Shown here piece by piece: positions 24,239 to 32,672 of a DNA stretch of 64,000 nucleotides. Each line of letters begins with the position of its first letter. The first letter of the stretch is position 1. Source of the DNA: JAFGAS01 sp963809875 (GTDB lineage Bacteria; Desulfobacterota; Zymogenia; Zymogenales; Zymogenaceae). The stretch lies in the NCBI GenBank assembly GCA_963809875.1, contig CAWELC010000005.1:930001-994000 (forward strand), given 5' to 3'. The notes beneath the pieces were generated by a model, which was not told where the DNA came from, ran no database searches, and saw nothing but the letters and a program-made list of their open reading frames with translations. The translations under genes were made by a program, and so were the position numbers.

Positions 24239-26643
24239 ATGAAAGCAACCATAGAGTGGCTGTCAGATTTCGTTGATATCGATCTTGAGGTCCACAAGCT
24301 TGCCGACCTCTTGACTATGTCCGGCCTGGAAGTCGAGGCGACCGAACGGCTCGGCGAAGGACTGGAGAAGATCCTCGTCGGTGAGATACTGGAGGTAACG
24401 CCGCTGTCCGGCGCCGAGGGGCTCACCGTCTCGAAGGTGGCCGCCGGCGGGTCACCGGTGACGATCGTCTCGTCGGCACCGAATATCAGAGTCGGCCTCA
24501 AAGCTCCGCTGGCACTGCCCGGCGTTCGGCTTCCGGGTGGAATCGAGGTCGGCACGAGGGCGTTTGGTGGTATCGAATCAGCGGGAGTGTTGCTGGCGGA
24601 GGACGAGATGGGCCTGACCGCCGACCACTCCGGGGTGATGGAGCTTCCCGAGACGGCGCGGTCCGGCAGGCCCATAACGGAGGCGATGAACCTGACCGAC
24701 TGGCTTCTGGATATCGGGGTTACTCCCAACCGGGCCGATTGTCTGAGCATTATCGGTCTTGCCCGGGAAATAGCCGCGCTGACCAATGTCCCGCTCAAGA
24801 GAAAAGAAGATTAAGGTTGTCGAGGGGGGGCCTGACATCAATTCGCTTACCTCGGTGCAGGTGTTGGATAAAGATCTCTGTCCCCGCTATACCGCGCGCG
24901 TCGTCCAGGGCATCCAGATTAGGAAATCTCCCTTCTGGATGCGGCTTCGCCTGAAACGGCTGGACCTGCGAGACATCAACAACGTCGTAGATATCACCAA
25001 CTACGTCATGATGGAGTACGGCCAGCCCATGCATGCCTTCGACTATCAGCTCCTTTCGGAAAACAGGATAGTCGTAAAACGGGCGGCGAAGGGCGAGAAG
25101 TTCTTTACACTGGATGCGGTCGAGCGCACGCTGGACGAGGATGTGCTCATGATCTGCGACGGCCAGAGGCCGGTGGGCATCGGCGGAGTAATGGGAGGCG
25201 CAAACTCCGAGATCCAGGAGGACACCGGCAGCGTGCTGTTGGAAGCGGCCTACTTCTATCCTCCGTCAATCAGAAGAACCTCGCGGAGGCTCGGGCTTCC
25301 CACAGAGGCGGCATTCAGGTTCGAGCGGGGGGTCGATCCGGTGGGCGTGGTGGACGCCGCAAACCGTGCGGCCGAGCTCATGCACGATCTTGCCGACGGG
25401 GTAATCGCCCGGGGGATGATCGATATCGTGGGAGAGATCCCGATTCCGAAACCGCTGACTATTCGATCGTCCAGGACCGAAAATGATCATGGGATTTGAC
25501 ATTACCACGGCCCAGATAAAGGGTTTCCTGCAGAGGCTCCAGCTTGAGGTAAAGGACGAGACGGCCGATTCTGTTACGGTGCTTCCGCCGCCGTTTCGGA
25601 TGGATCTCGAGCGGGAAATAGATCTCATCGAGGAAGTCGCCCGCCTCAAGGGGTTTGAGCACATTCCCGAGACACTCCCCCGGATAGGTATGGACTATTG
25701 GGAGCGGTCTCCGATACGCACGCTGACCGAACAGGTCTCGGAGGTTATGCTTTCCCACGGTCTGAGCGAGACGATCACCTACAGCTTCATCGGGGGCGAC
25801 TCGTTCGATAAGCTGGGACTCGCGGGTGATGACCCGCGACGAAAGGCAATCCTTCTCAAGAACCCGATGAGCGAAGACATGTCGGTGATGCGTACGATCC
25901 TGATACCGTCGATGATCAAGACCTGTGTTACGAACATCAATTACCTGAATTATGACGTGAGATTGTTTGAAATAGCGCGGGTATACGTGCCGGGCGAAAA
26001 GGGCCTTCCACGAGAAGACGAGCACCTCTGTGCGCTGATATCCGGAAAGCGCTACCAGAGACAATGGGGTCTGCCGGCCGTAGACGTCGACTTTTATGAT
26101 ATAAAAGGAATATGGGAGACGGTTGTTGACAAACTTGGTCTCCTCGAAATAGAATATATTGAAAACGCCGACTATCCGTATCTCGATGGCGAGCAATCGT
26201 GTACAATCGTGAGCCGATCGACTCCCATTGGATCGATGGGCAGGATAGACCGTGAAGTGATGAAGAGCTTCGACCTCGGCAGGGATGCGTATGTCCTGGA
26301 AGTGAATCTGTCGGGTCTCCTGGACTGTGCCGTACGCCAGGTCGCGTTTAAGGCCGTTTCTCGTTTTCCGTCGGTCTTGCGTGACATATCTCTCGTGGTC
26401 GATCGGGCCGTCAAATCCCGTGAGATCGTCGAGGCGATCTCGGGTGCGGGGGATACCCTGATAAAGGGGGTCACTATTTTCGACATGTATCAAGGCAAGC
26501 AGATCCAGGAAGATAAGAAGAGCCTTGCCCTGACGGTGCGGTATCAATCGGAAGATCGAACACTTACCGATGACGAGGTAAATAACATGCACGGAAGGGT
26601 GATCGACGTCTTGAAAGAAAGGCTTGGTGTGCAGATCAGATAA
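24239..26643 (+). pseudogene. pheT: Phenylalanine--tRNA ligase beta subunit, interrupted by two +1 frameshifts
   Basis: The protein runs through three frames: 24239-24814, then the frame of 24786-25499, then the frame of 25483-26643. Joined, it is about 800 residues, the normal PheT length, with no missing domain: EMAP-like tRNA-binding domain, B3/B4 editing region (CPRYTARVV and INNVVDITNYVM), B5 domain, catalytic-like core and C-terminal FDX-ACB domain. Each break is one base too many within an AAAA run (24802-24805 and 25480-25483). pheT is essential and pheS is intact, so sequence error is the simplest explanation; true decay would need a second copy elsewhere. Confidence 0.9.
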
Positions 26644-26661
26644 CATTATTGGGGGGGCGTT

Positions 26662-26937
26662 ATGACGAAGACCGATTTAATAAATTCCATCTATAAGAAC
26701 CTCGGTTTGTCAAAGAAAGAGTCCGCCGCCATCATCGATGAGCTATTTGAGATCATAAAGGAGACACTCGAGAGTGGGGAGAAGGTGAAGATATCGGGAT
26801 TCGGCAACTTCGTGGTCAGACAGAAAGAGCCACGTAAAGGGCGTAACCCCCAGACGGGAGACGAGCTGGAGATCGACGCGCGGCGCGTCGTTACCTTTAA
26901 ACCGAGCCATGTGCTCAAGCGGGCGCTCAACGAATAA
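26662..26937 (+). CDS. ihfA: Integration host factor alpha subunit (HU/IHF family)
   Basis: 91 residues: MTKTDLINSIYKNLGLSKKE at the start, GEKVKISGFGNFVVRQKEPRKGRNPQTG with the DNA-intercalating Pro in the arm, and RRVVTFKPSHVLK. The position directly after pheT is that of ihfA in Proteobacteria, which favours IHF alpha over HU. It bends DNA and commonly assists sigma-54 promoters such as the one at 48256. Confidence 0.9.
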   Translation: MTKTDLINSIYKNLGLSKKESAAIIDELFEIIKETLESGEKVKISGFGNFVVRQKEPRKGRNPQTGDELEIDARRVVTFKPSHVLKRALNE

Positions 26938-26943
26938 TTTGTC

Positions 26944-26972
26944 TTGCACTTTTTGCCTTTTTTTACTATCAT
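26944..26972 (+). promoter_or_regulatory. Possible promoter of tRNA-Pro
   Basis: TTGCAC (26944-26949), 17-base spacer, TATCAT (26967-26972). The -10 is good and the -35 matches only at TTG. The start would be near 26979, 35 bases before the tRNA. Confidence 0.45.
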
Positions 26973-27013
26973 GATAATTCAAGCAGGTTTGGTGAAAATC
27001 GAATAAGAGATAA

Positions 27014-27091
27014 CGGGACGTAGCGCAGACTGGTTAGCGCACATGACTGGGGGTCATGGGGTCGGAGGTTCAAATCCTCTCGTCCCGACCA
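27014..27091 (+). tRNA. tRNA-Pro (GGG)
   Basis: A 78-base cloverleaf with encoded CCA: acceptor CGGGACG/CGTCCCG, anticodon stem CATGA/TCATG with loop CTGGGGG (anticodon GGG), T stem GGAGG/CCTCT with one mismatch at its base, and T loop TTCAAAT. Its 3' 31 bases are repeated downstream. Confidence 0.95.
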
Positions 27092-27097
27092 AAGATA
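27061..27097 (+). repeat. tRNA-Pro 3'-end repeat, copy 1 (intact tRNA)
   Basis: The last 31 bases of tRNA-Pro plus AAAGATA. These 37 bases are identical at 27997-28033, a pattern left by site-specific integration into a tRNA 3' end. Confidence 0.85.
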
Positions 27098-27101
27098 GCA
27101 G

Positions 27102-27131
27102 GGGGTTAGATATTGATCTAGCCCCTTTTTT
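27102..27131 (+). terminator. Terminator of tRNA-Pro
   Basis: GGGGTTAGAT (27102-27111) pairs with ATCTAGCCCC (27116-27125) with one G-T pair, then six T. Confidence 0.9.
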
Positions 27132-27195
27132 CATGCGCCATACCTGGACCGATGCGTCTGATATAATAGTACGTGCCCCTATTTTGCTATCCCCA

Positions 27196-27900
27196 TCACC
27201 CCAATCTTCTAGCCAAGAATTCATCAACAGCGGCAGCGTATTCGTTTTCGTTGGTAAAACGTAAGAGATGCCCGGTATGCGGCAGGACGCGCTCTTCTGC
27301 ACCCGGAATACCTTCGATCAATTCCTTTGCCGCAAGGGGGCCGATTAGGCGATCGTCCTGGGGGGTCAGAATTAAGGTGGGAACCTGTACCCGCGTCAAA
27401 CCGGGACGCAGATCGGCCTTGAGAATCATTTCCCCGCGGGCAATGAATGTCTTCGCGTCACTGTGGGTGAGGAAAAGATCACGGAGCTCGGCAGCCGTTC
27501 CGGGCGGGTCGAATTTCGATCCAAGGCTCCGCACGTGAAAGTAAACCGATATCGGATAGCCAATCTGTCCAAGGAGTTTTCCTGCGACTACCCGAAACCT
27601 GGTAAATAGAGAGACATCGACTTTCGCGAAACCGCCGGACATAACCAGTGCGCGTAGATTTCGTGGTTGCCGTTGCGCCAGTGTCAATGCGACACTTGCG
27701 CCGAAAGAATCGCCAACGAGAATATATTCATCCAGACCGTTAGTCCAGCCGGCAATGAGATCTGCGTAGTTGTCAATACTCCCCGCATCATGCAGTTGAC
27801 CGGTTATCAATTTTCTGTCTTTCCACGTCGGAAACGAATCAGTATTCCATGCTGCTCCGGAAAAACAGGGTACAAGAACAAGTGCGATTTTAGTATACAT
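27196..27900 (-). CDS. Alpha/beta hydrolase
   Basis: 234 residues. The nucleophile elbow GDSFGAS (about residue 63), an acid in LTPQDDRL (about 180) and a late His in LPHTGHLLRF (about 210) form the usual triad order. There is no signal peptide. GAGGAGG precedes the start. It is alone on the minus strand between two copies of the tRNA-Pro 3' end and looks AT-richer than its neighbours by eye, which suggests acquired cargo. Substrate unknown; length and motifs resemble small esterases and lactonases. A TGATATAAT sequence at 27159-27167 reads antisense to it and may be a stray promoter. Confidence 0.8.
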   Translation of the reverse strand: MYTKIALVLVPCFSGAAWNTDSFPTWKDRKLITGQLHDAGSIDNYADLIAGWTNGLDEYILVGDSFGASVALTLAQRQPRNLRALVMSGGFAKVDVSLFTRFRVVAGKLLGQIGYPISVYFHVRSLGSKFDPPGTAAELRDLFLTHSDAKTFIARGEMILKADLRPGLTRVQVPTLILTPQDDRLIGPLAAKELIEGIPGAEERVLPHTGHLLRFTNENEYAAAVDEFLARRLG

Positions 27901-27996
27901 AACGCCTCCTCTCTATATAGATACTCATGTACCATTAGAAGAGGTGAGGTCGATTGCTCCGTTGTCCTAAACCTTCGTATAGCTGGGAATTACGGT

Positions 27997-28033
27997 GTCG
28001 GAGGTTCAAATCCTCTCGTCCCGACCAAAGATA
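27997..28033 (+). repeat. tRNA-Pro 3'-end repeat, copy 2
   Basis: A 37-base exact copy of 27061-27097. The 5' half of a tRNA is absent upstream, so it cannot fold as a tRNA. It lies 936 bases after copy 1 with the hydrolase gene between, the arrangement of an attL/attR pair. Confidence 0.85.
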
Positions 28034-28037
28034 TCAA

Positions 28038-28069
28038 GGGGTTACGAGGTTGCTCGTAGCCCCTTTTTT
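28038..28069 (+). terminator. Terminator-like hairpin after repeat copy 2
   Basis: GGGGTTACGAG (28038-28048), loop GTTG, CTCGTAGCCCC (28053-28063), six T. The outer stem and its G-T pair match the tRNA-Pro terminator, while the inner stem has changed on both sides together. Confidence 0.85.
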
Positions 28070-28101
28070 ATGGTGTCAGCAGAAACGTCAGCGGAGCCGA
28101 G

Positions 28102-28863
28102 TCAGTTAGTTGGCCCGCCGCCTCCTCTATCACCACCTCCTCTATCGCCGCCATCCCCGTGCTTTCCCCTGTTGATAGGGTTAACCTTGTCGGTCTTTCC
28201 CTCTTCGGCACTGGCCATCCCCTCAAGGAATCCATCGATCGTCTCTTTCGTTGCGTTGGAGAGCGCCCCCGGTTCATTGTTGCCGGTAACCGATATTTCA
28301 TGGCCTTTCTGAATAATTATGGGGGGCCCCCCCGGAAAGTGTTTCAAAGAAAGCGACACTGTTCCCGCCATCCCCAATACATACGTGGTGTCGGCATCGG
28401 GGTCATAGGTCTCGCCGAAATCGGTGCCCCGCACCCCCAGCGTGGCGTTGTTCGTCTCGATATTGAACTCTGAATTCGTCGAAACGAATGGAATGACAAT
28501 CGCCCGGATCTTTCCCCTGAGAAGCTCGAAGGTGCTCTTCGTCACCTTCAGTACCTCCACCATCCCCAGCTCCTTGATGATAATACGGCTGTTTTCTCCT
28601 ATTATGAGTGTGCTTCCATCGGGAAGCTTCAGCTCGATTTTCCCCCTGCTGTCGGTCTCGATGATGTCCCCAATTCCCACGGTTTTTCCTGACGATAGGG
28701 CAACGAAGGTGTCCGTCCCCGCATATTTAACGCCCACGTATCCGGCGGCCGATACGACCTTCGCCGTATAAGGAGAATCAGCCTGGGCCGGGAAAGCATC
28801 GCCGGAAAAAATAATTATGGAAAGCAAGAGGGCAAGGGCACCGAGGAGATATAGCTTTTTCAT
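28102..28863 (-). CDS. Secreted FecR-domain protein with Gly/Asp-rich tail
   Basis: 253 residues. It has an N-terminal signal peptide (LYLLGALALLLSIIIFSGDAFPAQA, cleavage near 30), then a FecR-type beta domain (about 35-190) with GDIIETDSRGKIELKLPDGS and NNATLGVRGTDFG, typical of exported FecR proteins rather than iron-dicitrate regulators. The last 20 residues are repeats of GGDRGGG. It has its own strong promoter and lies between repeat copies 2 and 3, so it is a second single-gene cargo. Function unknown; such proteins may bind cell wall or polymer. Confidence 0.8.
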   Translation of the reverse strand: MKKLYLLGALALLLSIIIFSGDAFPAQADSPYTAKVVSAAGYVGVKYAGTDTFVALSSGKTVGIGDIIETDSRGKIELKLPDGSTLIIGENSRIIIKELGMVEVLKVTKSTFELLRGKIRAIVIPFVSTNSEFNIETNNATLGVRGTDFGETYDPDADTTYVLGMAGTVSLSLKHFPGGPPIIIQKGHEISVTGNNEPGALSNATKETIDGFLEGMASAEEGKTDKVNPINRGKHGDGGDRGGGDRGGGGPTN

Positions 28864-28887
28864 ATCGTAATCCTTAATAACGACAAA

Positions 28888-28916
28888 ATTATATCACGTT
28901 ACGATACGTGTGGCAA
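28888..28916 (-). promoter_or_regulatory. Promoter of the FecR-domain gene
   Basis: On the minus strand TTGCCA (28916-28911), 17 bases, TGA then a perfect TATAAT (28893-28888). The spacer is an inverted repeat, CACGT-ATCGTA-ACGTG (28895-28910), a possible operator. Confidence 0.75.
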
Positions 28917-28990
28917 GGTATCTGCGGGCTGTATGTGGGATGTGGGGTGATCTCCAGTATTTAATACGATAGGGGCTCCGTTCGCGGAGT

Positions 28991-29025
28991 CATGGGGTAG
29001 ACCTCCAAATCCTCTCGTCCCGGGC
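28991..29025 (+). repeat. tRNA-Pro 3'-end repeat, copy 3 (degenerate)
   Basis: CATGGGGT, a diverged stretch, then CAAATCCTCTCGTCCCG, matching tRNA-Pro 27054-27087 with a short mutated block and one base missing. It lies about 1 kb after copy 2, and the FecR gene is between them. Confidence 0.75.
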
Positions 29026-29036
29026 AATTATATGAA

Positions 29037-29063
29037 GGGGGCTGATGAATATCCGCCCCCTTT
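29037..29063 (+). terminator. Terminator-like hairpin after repeat copy 3
   Basis: GGGGGC-T-GAT (29037-29046), loop GAAT, ATC-C-GCCCCC (29051-29060), one T-C mismatch, then only three T. It is the third hairpin of the same design after a tRNA-Pro 3' end. Confidence 0.55.
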
Positions 29064-29197
29064 CTACTCTTTGTAAGGTGTCAAGAACGATCGCCTGCAT
29101 AGGCTTTTCTCAGACCCCAATTCATGTAGCGGCGTGCATTCCCGGGCTCAGACCGGCTGGAAACGGGCCTATTTCCGTGGTGTTCAGAAGAAGTCCC

Positions 29198-31072
29198 TCA
29201 TCGCGCCGGCGTCACGACTACCGTCACGTCACCCTTTCCGGTGGACCGTATCGTCAGGAGCTGATCGCCCTCATTCTTTTCACAGGTCGCGCCGGATAGC
29301 TCGACGGTATATCCCGTCGGGTAGTGAACGCGCGGGACAAAGATCTCCGTCGGCGCCGAGACCGCCGGATCGGGCCTGAACGAATAGTCAAAACGCCTTT
29401 TCCTGAGGTCAAAGGACATGGAAAGGGGAGTGCCCGCGGTACGGACGGCATAGGGCCTGCAGAATGCCCCGACTGCCCGACCGCCGGAATCGATGTCGGA
29501 GGGGTCGGACTGCTGGTCACGCGAGAAGATGGAATTATCCTCCTCGTTCCAGTTGTCGCCGTGCTCGTTGGTGTTGTCGGCGGTATAGTTCCAGATCGTG
29601 GCACTGAGGAGATTGGCATCCAGCGCATGATAGTATGAATCGAGCGCCTGTATATGTTTTGTGTAGTCCCCGGTACGGTACGCCCTGCCGTTGTAGAGCT
29701 TATACATGAGGCCGAACTCTCCGATCAGGGTGGGCCCGCCGTTCATCCTCTCACGGCTGTAATCCTTTATGTGTCTGAACTGGTCGACAAACGATCTCAG
29801 CACCCGCCGCTTGCCTACCACCAGCTTCTCCCTGAAGATGTCGGCCGAAAACCAGGGGCTGAATTTGTTTCTGTAAACCATGAGGACGTCGTACCAGTGG
29901 CTGGCGTTAACGATATCCCTGGACTCGCGGGCGTCCAGATTGGGGAATTCCTTGCCGGGGATCGCCTCGATAAAGACGAAGGCCCCCGGGTGCACCGTCC
30001 GAATCTCGCGGGCGAATCGGTTGACAAAGGGCTTCAGGTAGTCGTTGACAAAGCTCACCTTCCTGCCGTCCACGTGGGAGAAATAATCCTCCCTGAGTAT
30101 TCGGGGCTGACCCCCCCCGTCGGTCCAGACGCCGTGCTCCTTCCAGACGCAATCATACCCGGGCTTCCAGAGGCGCAGGCCGTTGGGATTGATCGTGATA
30201 CGACCGATCTTTTTCGAGCCGGTTATCTTCATCCGGTAACGGTTGACCGTACGCGGATATCCGGAGGCGGCCGCCATCGAATCGAGCGGGCCGGGGGCGG
30301 CCTCGCCGATGAACCTGAACTCGCTGTCGGTGACGATATCTCGAAACTCGATGTAGCCGCACTGCGGCTCATTGAGGCTGCCGTAGCCCACCACGTTGGG
30401 CAGGCCCTTCAATTTCGACGCCAGCTTCTTTATCGCGTTGATGTAGGTGCGCTGGAAATAGTCCTGCACGTTCTGTCCGTCGACGGTGCACCGGGGCGCG
30501 AAGTCCTTGCCACCGAAGAAGAGGGTGAACATGGTACAGGTGCCGAACTTGTAGTTATTGGTGTCCCAGATCATATGGGGATAGGGTTTTCCGTGCACGT
30601 TATGGACGATGGCGGCGCCCACCTCGTCCATCTTGCTGATGTCGATGCCGACGGCCTCCATCGTCCATGCGGGCGCGCCGTCACCTCCCGTCCACCGGGA
30701 CCAGACGTCCTGGTGTGGATCGATAAAAACGGAGATCCCGTATTCGGCGGCCTTTTCGAGCACTGCGCGCACGTAATCGAGATACTGTTCGTCGTATATG
30801 CCGGGCCCCGCGTGTTCGATGGCCTCCCAGGTGACAAGGAACCTCTCGAACGTGAGCCCCCAATGCCTCAGCCGTCGGAAATGCTCATCGGCCTCGGCCA
30901 GCGGGAAGGGGCGGCCGACGAAGCTCACGTCCTTGTAGTCGTAGAATCCCTGGCTCCTGAAGGTGGATCCGTCGGGGCGATACGGGACCTTACTGCTCCC
31001 GCCCAGGTTGACGCCCCGCAGGAGCAGGGTGCGGCCGAGCTCATCCTTGAACCACTCTCCCTTGATCTTCAT
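29198..31072 (-). CDS. Glycoside hydrolase family 5, subfamily 12-like
   Basis: 624 residues, no signal peptide. The (beta/alpha)8 domain has RGVNLGGSSKVP (residue 19), SFVGRPFPLAEADEHF (50), TWEAIEHAGPG (81), DPHQDVWSR (118), acid/base NEP with Glu235 and nucleophile GEFG with Glu452. The order resembles GH5_12 enzymes (fungal EGCrP beta-glucosidases that act on glucosylceramide and steryl glucoside). A C-terminal beta domain follows. It is the last gene of a sugar operon and is intracellular by sequence, so it would cleave an imported glycoside. The substrate in this organism is inference. Confidence 0.85.
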   Translation of the reverse strand: MKIKGEWFKDELGRTLLLRGVNLGGSSKVPYRPDGSTFRSQGFYDYKDVSFVGRPFPLAEADEHFRRLRHWGLTFERFLVTWEAIEHAGPGIYDEQYLDYVRAVLEKAAEYGISVFIDPHQDVWSRWTGGDGAPAWTMEAVGIDISKMDEVGAAIVHNVHGKPYPHMIWDTNNYKFGTCTMFTLFFGGKDFAPRCTVDGQNVQDYFQRTYINAIKKLASKLKGLPNVVGYGSLNEPQCGYIEFRDIVTDSEFRFIGEAAPGPLDSMAAASGYPRTVNRYRMKITGSKKIGRITINPNGLRLWKPGYDCVWKEHGVWTDGGGQPRILREDYFSHVDGRKVSFVNDYLKPFVNRFAREIRTVHPGAFVFIEAIPGKEFPNLDARESRDIVNASHWYDVLMVYRNKFSPWFSADIFREKLVVGKRRVLRSFVDQFRHIKDYSRERMNGGPTLIGEFGLMYKLYNGRAYRTGDYTKHIQALDSYYHALDANLLSATIWNYTADNTNEHGDNWNEEDNSIFSRDQQSDPSDIDSGGRAVGAFCRPYAVRTAGTPLSMSFDLRKRRFDYSFRPDPAVSAPTEIFVPRVHYPTGYTVELSGATCEKNEGDQLLTIRSTGKGDVTVVVTPAR

Positions 31073-31086
31073 ACCAGTCTCCGTCT

Positions 31087-32577
31087 CTAACGTGTCCGGT
31101 CAAACGGGTTTTCCGTGGGATACCTGTCCGTGGCCGGGCGGTTATGGGAAATGTCGGCGACGCCGAGCATCCTCAGGGCGTAGAAGAGCGTGCGTCCGGC
31201 GTGGCCGAAGGCCACGGCGCTGTGATGCGGGAACCGCTTCTCGATGAGCACGTGCCGGTAGAATCGCGCCATTTCCCTCACGCCGATCACTCCGATACCG
31301 CCGAAGGATCGCGGGTCCAGATCGATGACCTCACCCTGGGCGACGTAGGCCAGAAGGCGCGTATCGGCTGAAGACTGGAGACGAAACAGGGTGACGGGCC
31401 CGCTCTTGATGCGGCCCTCCAGCGTTCCCCGGGTTATCCCGGGCTCCTTTCCTTCCTCCATGAGCCGGTGCATGATCACGTGGTAGGTGAGCTGGGGGTC
31501 CACGAGGCAGCAGGACGGCGTATTGCCGCAGTGAAAGCCCATGAAGAGGTCGGAAAGCGCATAATCTCCGACGGCGGCCCTGCCTTCCCGGTACATATCC
31601 TCGGGAACGGTATTATTGATATCGAGGAGTGTCGGCGGGTGTTCTGTGGCGCACAACACCATATACTCGCTGAGGGCGCCGTATATATCGACCTCACAGC
31701 TCACCGGTATTCCCTGCATGGTCAGCCGCGAGTTTATGTAGCAGGGGGCAAATCCGAAGAAACGCTCAAAGGCCGGCCAGCACTTGTTGGCACATACGGC
31801 AAACTCGCTGCCGCCCAGGTTGTCTTTGATGAAGCCCAGGAGCGCCACCTCGTACTGGGCCAACGCGGGCAGTATATCGGGGAAGCGGTGTGTTACGCCG
31901 GCCTCGGACGCCATGGATTTGGAGACATCCTTAATACCCGGGTCATCTTTTGCCGCGAGAAAGGCCTCGTAAAGATCCATCTCGCTGTTCTCCATGATCT
32001 CGACGCCCAGGTCGTAGAGCGGCTTGATGGGGGCGTTACAGGCGAGGAAATCCTGGGGACGGGGCCCGAAGGAAAATATCTTGAGCCGTTTCATTCCCAG
32101 GATGATCCGGGCAACCGGGATGAATTCGTCCAGGAGAACGCTAACCTCCCGGGGCGTCCCGACCGGCCGTTCGGGGATATGGGGTCGAAGGTTTCTCAGC
32201 CCCAGGTTGTACGACGCGTTGAGCATACCACAATATGCGTCCCCGCGTCCGCCGACGAGATCCTCTCCTGATTCCTCGGCCGCGGCGGCGAACATGACCG
32301 GGCCGTCGAACTTCTCGGCCAGAAGGGTCTCCGGGCCCTCGGGACCGAAGTTGCCCAGGTAGATGCAGAGTGCGTTCACGCCCGCGTCGCTGATCTGGGC
32401 AAGGGCCGGCCGGATGTCCCGTTCCGTCTGGATGACGGTTTCTATTACCGTGATCGGGATCCCCCGCTCGGTGCACTCGCCGGCTATCGCGTCCCTTCTG
32501 CCTCGGGAAAGTTCCAGAGGGAAGCAGTCCCGGCTCACGGCGACGACACCGAGACGGACCTGAGGATAATTGTTCAT
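31087..32577 (-). CDS. L-fucose/L-arabinose isomerase-like protein
   Basis: 496 residues resembling the FucI/AraA fold: an N-terminal domain (RLGVVAVSRDCFP, then ALCIYLGNFGPEGPE), a central metal-binding part with CEVDIYGALSEYM at about 315, DINNTVPED and GFHCGNTPSC, and a C-terminal barrel. Candidate metal ligands are Glu and Asp in CEVD, Asp in LLDINN, and His in GFHCGN. Such enzymes interconvert an aldose and its ketose. The aldolase and kinase upstream suggest isomerase, kinase, aldolase as a pathway. The sugar is not determined by sequence. Confidence 0.8.
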   Translation of the reverse strand: MNNYPQVRLGVVAVSRDCFPLELSRGRRDAIAGECTERGIPITVIETVIQTERDIRPALAQISDAGVNALCIYLGNFGPEGPETLLAEKFDGPVMFAAAAEESGEDLVGGRGDAYCGMLNASYNLGLRNLRPHIPERPVGTPREVSVLLDEFIPVARIILGMKRLKIFSFGPRPQDFLACNAPIKPLYDLGVEIMENSEMDLYEAFLAAKDDPGIKDVSKSMASEAGVTHRFPDILPALAQYEVALLGFIKDNLGGSEFAVCANKCWPAFERFFGFAPCYINSRLTMQGIPVSCEVDIYGALSEYMVLCATEHPPTLLDINNTVPEDMYREGRAAVGDYALSDLFMGFHCGNTPSCCLVDPQLTYHVIMHRLMEEGKEPGITRGTLEGRIKSGPVTLFRLQSSADTRLLAYVAQGEVIDLDPRSFGGIGVIGVREMARFYRHVLIEKRFPHHSAVAFGHAGRTLFYALRMLGVADISHNRPATDRYPTENPFDRTR

Positions 32578-32672
32578 GAGAATTCACCTCACATAAGGGT
32601 AGCTCAAGAGCGGGTCACGGCCGTATCTTGCCGACCTCGTCCTCTGCGTCGGGTCTCCGATTGCAGGGAGAA

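Larger units (their letters stand above)
28864..29197. other. Gene-free stretch holding the FecR promoter and repeat copy 3
   Basis: 334 bases. It contains the minus-strand promoter at 28888-28916, the degenerate tRNA-Pro copy at 28991-29025 and its hairpin at 29037-29063. Between 29064 and 29197 I see no gene or structure. Confidence 0.6.

Noticed and set aside
27985..28030. A second tRNA-Pro gene
   Set aside because: Only the T arm, 3' acceptor strand and CCA are present; no D arm or anticodon arm can be formed upstream.
29654..31090. 478-codon plus-strand frame over the GH5 gene
   Set aside because: Shadow of the glycosidase frame; low-complexity Val/Gly/Asp composition and no recognisable domain.
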